The notes under the pieces: generated by a model | The model's input: only the letters and a program-made list of their open reading frames with translations | The model's database searches: none | What the model was told of the DNA's origin: nothing | Translations under genes and position numbers: made by a program | Part shown: one piece after another, positions 14,125 to 21,852 of the stretch | Position numbering within the stretch: the first letter of the stretch is position 1 | Layout: each line of letters begins with the position of its first letter | DNA from: a virus | Reading direction: 5' to 3' (one strand) | Virus record (IMG/VR): IMGVR_UViG_3300009177_000046 | Location: 1-57,861 of that record | DNA: 57,861 nucleotides

Positions 14125-14489
14125 CTCACACTCCGCATCGACTTCCACTTCATCCAGGCACCTGTAGCAATCAGACCCACCGCCACGATGAACATGTTCA
14201 GGTTGGCACCGGTCGGCGGGAGCGTCTCGGTCGGAGACGGTTCGGGCGACGGCGTAGCTGAAGCGGTCAGCGTGCAGTCGTTGAGGTACATCTCCTCGCC
14301 CTCGGGCCAGTTCTGCCCGGGAGTCACGTCGGTCACCGCGGGCCACACGTCGTACTCGTGGTTCTCGTGACCGTTAAGCGCTTGGTGCGGGATGTCGAGG
14401 GCCTGCCAATAGCCGCCGTCCTCGTCCCAGTGACAGATCACGATGCGGGAGTTGCCTGCGGGGACAATCTGAATGTCACCGTCCGACAT
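14121..14489 (-). CDS. LPPTG-tailed protein with ICH...NGHENH motif, 122 aa
   Basis: The C-terminus has the architecture of a sortase substrate: Pro/Ser/Thr-rich spacer, LPPTG at 90-94, one hydrophobic span (about 98-113) and a basic tail (KWKSMRSVR). The N-terminal part holds VICHWDEDGGYWQALDIPH and NGHENHEYDVWP, reminiscent of the ICH...NGHxxHxxDIIP repeat in actinobacterial surface proteins. There is no obvious N-terminal signal peptide, which is odd for an exported sortase substrate. ATG 14489 overlaps the HNH stop (TGATG) and its own stop overlaps the whiB start, so the three are coupled. Role unknown; host envelope display or exclusion is speculative. Confidence 0.75.
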   Translation of the reverse strand: MSDGDIQIVPAGNSRIVICHWDEDGGYWQALDIPHQALNGHENHEYDVWPAVTDVTPGQNWPEGEEMYLNDCTLTASATPSPEPSPTETLPPTGANLNMFIVAVGLIATGAWMKWKSMRSVR

Positions 14490-14884
14490 CAGTCCTCCTG
14501 ATGCTCGCGAAGGATCTCCTGCACGGTCATCGGCTCCGCCGGCTTCCGGTCGATCCACTCGTAGGTTTCGCCGATCAGCGCCCAGCCTCGAGGTGTCCGG
14601 ATCGGGATCGGGGCCGGGTCGTCCCAGCTCGCGACGAGGAAGCCGGCAGTTCGCGCATCCGCCGGATGTGCATGCACCCAGCCGTGGCATCCGGTCGTTC
14701 CCGACCCGCAGAGCAGGACCAGATTCTCCACCGAATCCTGACCCCCCTGGGAGCGCCTGCGCCGGTGATGCATCGAGGCCCTCACTCCCTCCCGGATGTA
14801 GGCCCCGCACCGCTCACAATGCCGCTGAGCCCGCTCATGGACCATCCGGCGAGGATCAGACGTCGATCCGCTGCTGGATGCCAT
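14489..14884 (-). CDS. HNH endonuclease
   Basis: Small nuclease of the treble-clef HNH fold: CERC (23-26), HH (39-40) at the catalytic position, N54, C59...C66-H67, and the terminal H-x-HP (71-74). Metal-dependent DNA nicking or cleavage is predicted from the family. 131 aa is typical for a free-standing phage HNH. The start at 14884 (GGGAGCAGGAGC upstream) overlaps the primase-helicase end by 29 bases; ATG 14845 is an alternative. It is not next to terminase here, so a homing or replication role is as likely as packaging. Confidence 0.8.
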   Translation of the reverse strand: MASSSGSTSDPRRMVHERAQRHCERCGAYIREGVRASMHHRRRRSQGGQDSVENLVLLCGSGTTGCHGWVHAHPADARTAGFLVASWDDPAPIPIRTPRGWALIGETYEWIDRKPAEPMTVQEILREHQED

Positions 14885-16964
14885 GCTCCTGCTCCCAGGA
14901 CTCCTCGGCTCTGTCGTACTTGAACCGGATCAAGTTCCCCGACCGGGTGAACGCCCCACTGAGCATGGCGTCCAGGAAGAACGGACGGACGGCCTTCTCG
15001 CCGCCGTACATGGCCCCCGTAGCGTGCATGAACGCCTGCTCGGTGATCGGACAGGCGTCCATCAGATGCTTGACGATCGTCTCCGTGTCCAACGTCGGGG
15101 CACTGGTGGCACCGCCGCTGCCACTTCCGCGTCCGCTGCCGAACTGCTGCTGTGGTGGGTGATAGTCGTCGATCCGCGTGTAGGCGATCGACTCCTTGTC
15201 CCGGTACAGGGCCAACGGCTCCGGGGGTGCCGCGTCACGGAACGCCGTGAACGTGGCGGCCACGTTGAACGGGTTCTCCACCGACCGTTCGATGAAGTTC
15301 AGCAGCACGGTGGCGTTCGGCCAGCCGGTCCACAGGAACGAACCGGCGACGCTGTCCTGATCGGCGGTGTCCTGGGTGTGGCTGGCCTGCTTGCGGCGAT
15401 GGTGGCTCAGGACGAACGCACACTTGTGCTCGGCTATCAGCGAGTCGATCACCGAGAACGCGGCCATCAGATGCGAACTCTTCTCGACATCGGACAGGAA
15501 CTTGTAGGCCGTGTCCAGCACGACCACCTCGGCACCGTTCATCGCGATCAACTGCGACAGGGTCTCCTGGGCGTTGTGCTGGTCCAGCTTGATCAGGTGA
15601 TCGTGGTCGACGAGCAGGTTGTCCACGCCCGCCGCATATGCGGGACGGGCTGCGATCAGGGCGCTGATCCGATCGAACAGTGACCGTTTGCTCAACTCCC
15701 GGTCCAGCAACAGCACCCGGGTCGGCTTCTCCACCCCGAACCGGCCCAGGAATGGAATCCCTGCGGCAAGTGACAGCGCCAGATTCTCGATGAAAAGGGA
15801 CTTTCCGACTTTCCCCGTCCCGGCCACCAGTAGACGGCCCGCGGCCGGCAGGATGCCGTGCTCCACGAGGAACGCTGTCTCCTCAGGTGGGCTGTCCATG
15901 ATCTCGGCGAACGAGGACACCCTCATAGTCTGGGCCTTGCCAGTGATCATGCCCTTCAGGTCATCGGCGCTGCCCTCGTCGCGCATCATGAACTCGTTGA
16001 TGTCCGTCTTGCGCTCACCGGGGGGCAGGGGGAGGAGCACGTTGCGGGCCCGCCAGCCCAGTTGCTCGACCCGGCGTTGTGCAGCGTCCTGGCCGGGGTT
16101 ATGGCCCATGCACCGGGACATGCCCTCGGACTGGCACTTCGGGCACTTCTTGCCCTCGTCGGGACGGTCGTAGATGTGGAAGTCGGGGCTGTCGTTGTCG
16201 AACATGACCGCGATCCGCCGGGCGTGGGTGAACAGGCTCATCCACTCCTCGCGCCACACGTTGGCACCGGGAACCCCGACGGCGGCGTACCCCAACTGGA
16301 CGAGGAGCTGCGCCTTCATCTCGCTCTCGGCGATCACCACCAGCCCGTTCTCGTCACCCACTGCGTCCCCGGCGTTGTACAGGTACGCCTCCGCCCCCGG
16401 CTCCCAGGTGTACTTCCACTTCGGGTCGCCGTACGGGTCGTAGTACCGGAAGAACCGGGGGCGCCGGCCGTGCAGGTAGGGGATCACGTACCTGCCACTG
16501 GCCCGGTCGTAGCCGAGTCGGAACCGTTCGATGGTCTGATCGGTCAGGCCGTGCTCATAGAACGGGCGGCGCAACGCCTTGCTGAGGTCCATCTCGAACA
16601 ACTGCAACTGCTGGTCCCGGGTGCGGACCTCCTCGACCCAGTTGTCCTCCACGTCGATGCCGAACAGCCGTTCCAGCGCACGCAGGTTGCCCCGCTCACC
16701 ACAACTGGGGCTGAAGCACTGGAACAGGCCCGACGTCTTGTTGAGGTAGAACGTGGGCGCCTTCCCCCGGTCCATCTCCCCGGGGGAGTCGTGGAATGGG
16801 CACCGACTCCCCCGTTCCTTGCCCTTGACCGGAGCCTTCTCGCTGTACCCCTGTTCGTCGAGGAGCCTGCATGCAGCCTCCCCTTCAGAGGGGGCCATCC
16901 GGTGGCCCACATTCGCCATGCGGGAGATTTCCCGCTTCGACGGGACAAGGCGAAGAAGTACCAC
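14856..16964 (-). CDS. bifunctional primase-helicase (CHC2 zinc finger, TOPRIM, RecA-like ATPase)
   Basis: Domains in order: zinc finger (C55, H58, C83, C88), TOPRIM with acidic residues E213/E215 and D256-x-D258, then a RepA/AAA_25-type ATPase with Walker A GTGKVGKS (382-389), Walker B VVVLDT (480-485) and SHH near 520. The protein should prime and unwind DNA at the fork, like T7 gp4 in concept, though the motor is of the RepA type. Between the TOPRIM DxD and the following helix there is an extra segment with C274, C277, C285 and H288, a probable zinc knuckle. GTG 16964 (GAGAGGG upstream) is used; ATG 16919 is possible. It is followed by HNH and preceded by SSB. Confidence 0.85.
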   Translation of the reverse strand: MVLLRLVPSKREISRMANVGHRMAPSEGEAACRLLDEQGYSEKAPVKGKERGSRCPFHDSPGEMDRGKAPTFYLNKTSGLFQCFSPSCGERGNLRALERLFGIDVEDNWVEEVRTRDQQLQLFEMDLSKALRRPFYEHGLTDQTIERFRLGYDRASGRYVIPYLHGRRPRFFRYYDPYGDPKWKYTWEPGAEAYLYNAGDAVGDENGLVVIAESEMKAQLLVQLGYAAVGVPGANVWREEWMSLFTHARRIAVMFDNDSPDFHIYDRPDEGKKCPKCQSEGMSRCMGHNPGQDAAQRRVEQLGWRARNVLLPLPPGERKTDINEFMMRDEGSADDLKGMITGKAQTMRVSSFAEIMDSPPEETAFLVEHGILPAAGRLLVAGTGKVGKSLFIENLALSLAAGIPFLGRFGVEKPTRVLLLDRELSKRSLFDRISALIAARPAYAAGVDNLLVDHDHLIKLDQHNAQETLSQLIAMNGAEVVVLDTAYKFLSDVEKSSHLMAAFSVIDSLIAEHKCAFVLSHHRRKQASHTQDTADQDSVAGSFLWTGWPNATVLLNFIERSVENPFNVAATFTAFRDAAPPEPLALYRDKESIAYTRIDDYHPPQQQFGSGRGSGSGGATSAPTLDTETIVKHLMDACPITEQAFMHATGAMYGGEKAVRPFFLDAMLSGAFTRSGNLIRFKYDRAEESWEQEHGIQQRIDV

Positions 16965-17042
16965 AGGATGACCCTCTCTTCCGAACTGTTCGTACGTGGA
17001 ATTACCCGTGAACGACCTCGCTCAGGGGAACCACCGTAGCCA

Positions 17043-17621
17043 TTAGAAGGGGACGTCATTCCATTCTGGAGCGGGTGTCGCCGATGTACCTGCAGCGGAT
17101 GTTGCGAAAGCCCGCTGGGCGGGCTCCTGAGCGGGTTGCTGGGCGGGCTGCTGTGCGGTGCCCTCCTTCGCCGGCGGGAGCAGGGACTCCACCTCGTAGC
17201 CACTCTTCGGCTTGCCGGTGACGGTGTCGATCTGGGTGCCGGTCCACACCTTCGTGGTGCCCCGGCACTTGCGCCCGATCAGCAGGTCGGTGTCCAGTTG
17301 GAAGCCTTCACGCAGCGGCCCCATGTCCAGCACCGCCTCCGTCCAACGCCGCAACTGGTTGCGCTCGTGGGTGGAGAACTGGTCGGAGACCGACCCGTAG
17401 ATCTTCGTGCCGACCAGCACCTCGTATTTGCCCACCGGGCTGCCATCCCCGATGGCCTGGATGCCGAGGATGGTGAACGTCCAGCGCAGCCGGTTGAACG
17501 TGCCGCCGTCCCGGCTCTGACGGACGACCTCCGCGATGTTGTCCACCTTCAGGTGGAGGATCGATTCGGCGGGCAGACTGACGAACTCAGGCTGATCCGA
17601 GTGTTCCAGGGTGTACTTCAC
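17043..17621 (-). CDS. ssb-like: single-stranded DNA-binding protein
   Basis: An N-terminal beta-rich OB-like region of about 140 residues (FNRLRWTFTILGIQAIGDGS; YEVLVGTKIYGSVSDQF) is followed by a flexible Gln/Pro/Ala-rich linker with AQQP-type repeats. It ends in EWNDVPF, the acidic-aromatic tip by which SSB proteins recruit partners (DDIPF type). Together with its place between Sak4 and the primase-helicase, this supports SSB, although the OB domain is not obviously of bacterial SSB type. 192 aa. Confidence 0.75.
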   Translation of the reverse strand: MKYTLEHSDQPEFVSLPAESILHLKVDNIAEVVRQSRDGGTFNRLRWTFTILGIQAIGDGSPVGKYEVLVGTKIYGSVSDQFSTHERNQLRRWTEAVLDMGPLREGFQLDTDLLIGRKCRGTTKVWTGTQIDTVTGKPKSGYEVESLLPPAKEGTAQQPAQQPAQEPAQRAFATSAAGTSATPAPEWNDVPF

Positions 17622-17633
17622 TTCCCCAACCTC

Positions 17634-19184
17634 CTAGTTGGCGGCGACGACGCCGCGCGTGGTTTCGATGTAGCAGTTGGTGCACAGGCTCTTCTGGTAC
17701 CGAGCCCGTGCCAGACTCGCGATGCTCTGGTCATCGATCTCGTTGCCGCACCGCTCGCAGTGCGACGTCGTGATCACCTCGGCATTGAGCGCCGCCAGTG
17801 CGGCCATGGCCGTCTCGTTGGTGGCCACCTCCTCCTGAACCAGGGTCTCTGGCTGCGAAGGGGCGACATCCTCAGTCTGCACCTCACGTTCCGGCTCGCC
17901 GGGAACTTCGGCCGCGACATGCTGGGGGGCTTCGACGTGCGGGCCGGACCCGTTCGTTCCGACCTCGCGCATCAGCGCCTCCAGCTTGTTCAGCAGCGAC
18001 GACCGGGGCTTGGGCTTGGCCTGCTCCCCCGCGATCGCCTCCGCGATCAGCCGCGCGTCCCGGCCGACCTGAGCCAGGACGCCCTCGATGGTGGCGTTCA
18101 TGTCTAGCCCGTCGTCGAGCAGGTTCATCTCCTCGATCAGGACACGCATGGTGCCCCGGCCGTCGACCTCGACACCCCTGGCCTCGTCCTCGAGGACCGC
18201 CTGCCACATCTGGACCAACTTGCGCGCCTGCCCCAACGTGATGGCCTGCACCTTCGTCTGCGGGAACGAAAGCCCCATCCCGTCGTAGATCTTCTTGACA
18301 TAGGTCATGGCGTTCGGAGTGATCGGATCGTCACTGTCCGGACGTGCCGCCGGTGCGGTGGCCGGCGCGGGTGCGGCAGGTGCCACATCGGCGGACGTAC
18401 GAACCTCGACCGGAGGACCGGCCTCATGCTCCTGCGCACGGGCCCGGCCCTTCATGGCGGTGGCCAGGATCGTGGAGAAGTTCGGGTCGATGATCGACGG
18501 CAGCTGACCGGCAGCCCGGTTCCCCAGGTAGGTGAACACCTCGTCGCCCTCGGTGCGCATCCAGTACTTGATGTACGGGCTGCCGTCCGGGGCGATCTCC
18601 TGGCGGCGGAAGCAGTACAGCGAGTAGCCGACCATCCCGGCCAGATCCTCGGCGATGGACCCCTGAAGGCCGGGCAGGACGATGTTGCGCTCCTCGTCCC
18701 CGAAGCCCAGCGTCGACGCCTTGGTGTGCGCGGTGAAGACGACGTGCATCGGCAACGCCGTGAACGCCCGGATGATCCCGACCATCTCCTCGCGCAGCCA
18801 CGCCCAGTCGTCGCGCAGGAACTGGGTCTGGCGCTGCTCGCGCAGCCGTTCGCCCTTCGCGATGGCCTGCAGCGTGTCGAGGGTGTCGATGCCGACCGCC
18901 TCAATCTCACGCATTTGCAGGCGCTGCGCCGCTTCCTGGCGCATCCCCGGGTCCCCGAGCACCATCAGCAGGTTCTTCAGGTCGTCCAGCCCGCTGACCG
19001 TCACGTAGGGCACGTTCAGGTGGGCCACCGACTGCAGGTTGTTCGCGTGCGGCTCGGTGTCCGCGATGATGATGTTGGGGATCGAACCCAGGAAACTCGT
19101 CTTTCCCGACTTCGGCGGCCCCGTCACCAGCATCTTCAGTTTGTCCGGGTAGTCTTCCCACCCTGTTCGCTTGATCAGTTCCAC
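17634..19184 (-). CDS. Sak4-like RecA-fold single-strand annealing ATPase with C-terminal zinc finger
   Basis: P-loop GPPKSGKT at residues 21-28, an IADTEPH motif, Walker B-like AVGIDTLDTL and a conserved FTAHT strand form the short RecA core of phage Sak4/AAA_24 proteins, which anneal single strands with the cognate SSB. The core occupies about 1-250. The remaining half is a linker rich in Ala/Pro/Glu, a helical segment and a terminal CERCG...CTNCY zinc ribbon, making it (516 aa) much longer than usual Sak4 (about 250). GTG 19184, with GGGAGA 6 bases upstream, overlaps the preceding gene by 10 bases; the longer frame to 19250 would overlap by 76 and lacks support. Confidence 0.8.
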   Translation of the reverse strand: MELIKRTGWEDYPDKLKMLVTGPPKSGKTSFLGSIPNIIIADTEPHANNLQSVAHLNVPYVTVSGLDDLKNLLMVLGDPGMRQEAAQRLQMREIEAVGIDTLDTLQAIAKGERLREQRQTQFLRDDWAWLREEMVGIIRAFTALPMHVVFTAHTKASTLGFGDEERNIVLPGLQGSIAEDLAGMVGYSLYCFRRQEIAPDGSPYIKYWMRTEGDEVFTYLGNRAAGQLPSIIDPNFSTILATAMKGRARAQEHEAGPPVEVRTSADVAPAAPAPATAPAARPDSDDPITPNAMTYVKKIYDGMGLSFPQTKVQAITLGQARKLVQMWQAVLEDEARGVEVDGRGTMRVLIEEMNLLDDGLDMNATIEGVLAQVGRDARLIAEAIAGEQAKPKPRSSLLNKLEALMREVGTNGSGPHVEAPQHVAAEVPGEPEREVQTEDVAPSQPETLVQEEVATNETAMAALAALNAEVITTSHCERCGNEIDDQSIASLARARYQKSLCTNCYIETTRGVVAAN

Positions 19185-20014
19185 GTTTCTCTCCCATTTT
19201 CCTTCGTGCCACCCAGTTCGGGTAGTCCACAATTCCTGCGCCACTGACACCAGACGCAGGTCTCTCCTGAGATGTTCGGGACGAATATCTCCGCCTCGAT
19301 GCTGGCGGCCATGGCATCAACGGCGATCTCGAGCCGCCGATAGTGCCGTTCGGTCCGTTCACCCGCGTCGATGCGGTGAACGTCCACCAGATGTATCCAT
19401 TCTCCCCACCGTCGCGAACCGACCAGCCTGTCGTACAGGTCCGGCCCGTTCGGCAGCCCGTCCCAGAAGGAACGGACGGTGGTGGCGTAGCAGTAGGCCG
19501 AGAACTGGATGTCCTCAGCGAGCGCCTCCTTCGTTGGCGCCTTCTTCCCCGACTTGAAGTCCGAGATGAGGACGACCTGCTTGTTGATCTTCGGCATGTA
19601 ACGCAGGCACAGCCGGTCGATGGTCCCGGTCAGCTCGTTGCCCTTGCTCCCGATGGGGACTGTGAACTGGTACTCCCGGGCCAGCACCAGGTCGGTGTTC
19701 CATTCGAACACGGAATGCCAGTCGCGCAGGATCTTCCCGCCGGACAGGTTGTACTTCCGCCAGTCGGTGCCCCGCACGTAGTAGTCGATCTCCCACTCCG
19801 GGTTGTGCGCCTGGGGGTCCTTCCAGTACTTGCGGAACATCTTGATCGCCCCGTCCAGGTCGCCTGTTTCTTCCAGGTACTGCAGGCATTCGTGCATGAT
19901 CGACCCGAATGTCAGCGCCCCGGACTGCTCCCGTGGCAGTCTGTCGATGTGCTCGTAGCGGTACCGCAGGGGGCAGGAGGCGAACGACTTCAACGCGCTC
20001 TGACGTACCTGCAC
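19175..20014 (-). CDS. Cas4/RecB-like PD-(D/E)XK nuclease with Fe-S cluster
   Basis: Motifs in order: SALKSFASCPLRYRY with C14, GSIMHE with H41, GTID with D133, ISDFKSGK with D152 and K154, Q170-xxx-Y, and a C-terminal C253/C256/C262 triad. The four cysteines are placed as in Cas4/AddB-type 4Fe-4S nucleases, and the catalytic residues are complete. Predicted exonuclease producing 3' single strands for the annealing protein that follows it. GTG 20014 has GGGAG 6 bases upstream. It is the first gene of the replication/recombination operon. No adjacent Cas genes or CRISPR array are seen. Confidence 0.88.
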   Translation of the reverse strand: MQVRQSALKSFASCPLRYRYEHIDRLPREQSGALTFGSIMHECLQYLEETGDLDGAIKMFRKYWKDPQAHNPEWEIDYYVRGTDWRKYNLSGGKILRDWHSVFEWNTDLVLAREYQFTVPIGSKGNELTGTIDRLCLRYMPKINKQVVLISDFKSGKKAPTKEALAEDIQFSAYCYATTVRSFWDGLPNGPDLYDRLVGSRRWGEWIHLVDVHRIDAGERTERHYRRLEIAVDAMAASIEAEIFVPNISGETCVWCQWRRNCGLPELGGTKENGRETWN

Positions 20015-20097
20015 TCGAAACTCCCGACCTCGGCTTGGACTACTTTCCTACCGCACCCCTCTGACATTGGGGGGGAGGAGGACGCCGTGTCGGAAGG

Positions 20098-21819
20098 TCA
20101 GTACCACAGGGTGTACGTGTGGAAGGTGCCCATGCTCCCGCTGCCGGGCGGGGTGTAGACCACGGACGCTTGGCCGGCGGGGATCGTGGGCACGTTCGTG
20201 TACATCTCCAGGTAGTCGATCATGTGGACGGTGGCCGCCGCCGAGGACTTGCGGATCCGGACCCGCAGTGGGCCGCCCGCCCAGATCAGGCCACCCCCGG
20301 CAATGGTCGGCGTCACCGTGGTGTAGGTCGAGCTGACGGTGGCGGCCCCGTCGAACGCGGTGTCGACCAGTTCCGTGGCCCCACTGAAGAAGTGGTAGTG
20401 CATGTCGGTCGCACTGTGGGTGCCGGTGAACCGGTGTCGCAGACGTAGGTGCCAGACGCCTGGATCGAGATCGAACGTCCCGTCTACCCACTCGCCGGAT
20501 CCGTCGAGCACAACTGCCGATCCGCTGGACGCGGCGAGGTCGCTGATCGTCAGGACGGCGGAGGAGGAGCGGGCCAGGTCCTCGCCCTGCAACCGCAGAT
20601 CGTCCACCATCGGCCAGCTGGCGGTGTAGAGGCCGGTGTTGTTGTTCAAGACCAGTTGCACCGGATCCCCGATGGTGGCCCCACCTGAACTCTGCAACGC
20701 GACCACCACCGTGGACCCGGATGATCGCCCGGACACTCCGGCCGCACTGAGCTGGAAACTGACCGGCCGGATGGCGTAGGGCAGTTGGATCTTCGGGAAG
20801 GCGCTCGTCCCATCGAAGACGGTTCCGACGAGGGCGCCGGAGAACGTCAGAGACTGGGAGCCGCGCGGCATCGCAGTGATGGGCAGCTGACCCTGCGCTG
20901 AACCCATATTGATGAGCGCACCCCCACTGAAGGTGGAGGACCGGTACTTGGGTGAGCCTTGCTGCATCTCGTCGCCGGCATCCACCCAGGTCTTGCGCAG
21001 GATCACAGAGTCCTCGGCCTCAGTCTCCACGACCTCATGGACCAGGGACGATCCGGTGTACCCGCCTGGGGTGAGGGATCGGTACAGCCGCCACCCGGAG
21101 GCGCCATCCCAGGTGCCACCTGGCCACGTCTCGAGCGAGATCGCCACGGAGCAGGTGTTCCCGGTGGTGTTGGCCCGGGGGGCGACCGTGGTGTAGTCCA
21201 TGGTGTCCCCGGTGTCGGTGAAGTAGTCCGTCAGCCCATCATGCTCACCGCAGTAGAAGAACTGGCTCTGCCCGTCCTTGGACCGGAAGACGTTGGCGTA
21301 GAGGACAGCGCCCGGCAGGTCTGGGATGTCTACGACGACCGAGTTGGTACTGCCGGATGAAACGGTCAAAGTGGCCGGGGGTGAGGGGTTGGTCTCTCCA
21401 CCCGAATCACTGACGTACGTGTACACGTAGGCATAGATCCCCGGGGTGATGGTTCCCCCGGTAGCGAAGGCGGTAACCCCAGGGGCTCCGTCGATCGCTA
21501 TGGCGTTGGGCGTGACGACCTCGCCCTCGGAGCTGACGGCCGTCTCCAACCCCCACCGGTCCAGCAACGACACGCTGTAGTAGTAGGTGCGCCCCGCCGC
21601 CAGTTGGCCCCCGGTGGAACTGGCTGTCAGCACTGGCACGGTGTCTTCTGGCGGGTCCGCCAGCCGTGGGGAGGCGTCGTGCGTGTGGTACTCCAGGGCC
21701 CGCAGCAGAGCATCAAGGGTCAGCCGGTCACCGTCCAGGGCCTTGAACCCATCCTTGGCGACTGTCTCGCCGGGTCCGATTCGAGTCAGGCCATAGTTCG
21801 GAGTGTCTGCGGTGTCCAC
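20098..21819 (-). CDS. minor tail protein with Fn3-like repeats, 573 aa
   Basis: The N-terminal 50 residues (TPNYGLTRIGPGETVAKDGF...LEYHTHDAS) look like the virion-attachment segment of actinophage minor tail proteins. Two Ig/Fn3-like domains with the strands TYYYSVSLLDRWGLETAVSS and IYAYVYTYVSDSGGETNPSP follow, and beta-rich domains extend to the C-terminus (FHTYTLWY). Probable receptor-binding or accessory tail protein. It is separated from the rest of the minus-strand tail genes by the plus-strand cassette. It ends 83 bases before the nuclease gene; in those 83 bases I see no clear terminator or promoter. Confidence 0.7.
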   Translation of the reverse strand: MDTADTPNYGLTRIGPGETVAKDGFKALDGDRLTLDALLRALEYHTHDASPRLADPPEDTVPVLTASSTGGQLAAGRTYYYSVSLLDRWGLETAVSSEGEVVTPNAIAIDGAPGVTAFATGGTITPGIYAYVYTYVSDSGGETNPSPPATLTVSSGSTNSVVVDIPDLPGAVLYANVFRSKDGQSQFFYCGEHDGLTDYFTDTGDTMDYTTVAPRANTTGNTCSVAISLETWPGGTWDGASGWRLYRSLTPGGYTGSSLVHEVVETEAEDSVILRKTWVDAGDEMQQGSPKYRSSTFSGGALINMGSAQGQLPITAMPRGSQSLTFSGALVGTVFDGTSAFPKIQLPYAIRPVSFQLSAAGVSGRSSGSTVVVALQSSGGATIGDPVQLVLNNNTGLYTASWPMVDDLRLQGEDLARSSSAVLTISDLAASSGSAVVLDGSGEWVDGTFDLDPGVWHLRLRHRFTGTHSATDMHYHFFSGATELVDTAFDGAATVSSTYTTVTPTIAGGGLIWAGGPLRVRIRKSSAAATVHMIDYLEMYTNVPTIPAGQASVVYTPPGSGSMGTFHTYTLWY

Positions 21820-21852
21820 TTCCGAGGATCGTCACCAATCAGAAAACGATTG

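Noticed and set aside
14490-14810. Longer N-terminus of the LPPTG protein from 14810
   Set aside because: It is an antisense-free but out-of-frame shadow of the HNH gene (Gly/Arg/Pro-rich). ATG 14489 is coupled to the HNH stop.
16982-16992. CGAACTGTTCG as an actinobacterial SOS (LexA) box upstream of the primase-helicase
   Set aside because: The half sites GAAC and GTTC are separated by one base, not the four needed for LexA. I regard it as a chance palindrome.
15858-18107. Long plus-strand frames opposite the primase-helicase, SSB and Sak4 genes
   Set aside because: The minus-strand proteins have unambiguous motifs (TOPRIM, Walker A, SSB tail). The plus frames are antisense shadows.
19185-19250. 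Extended N-terminus of Sak4 from ATG 19250
   Set aside because: It would overlap the nuclease gene by 76 bases, whereas GTG 19184 has a well-placed ribosome binding site and a 10-base overlap like its neighbours.
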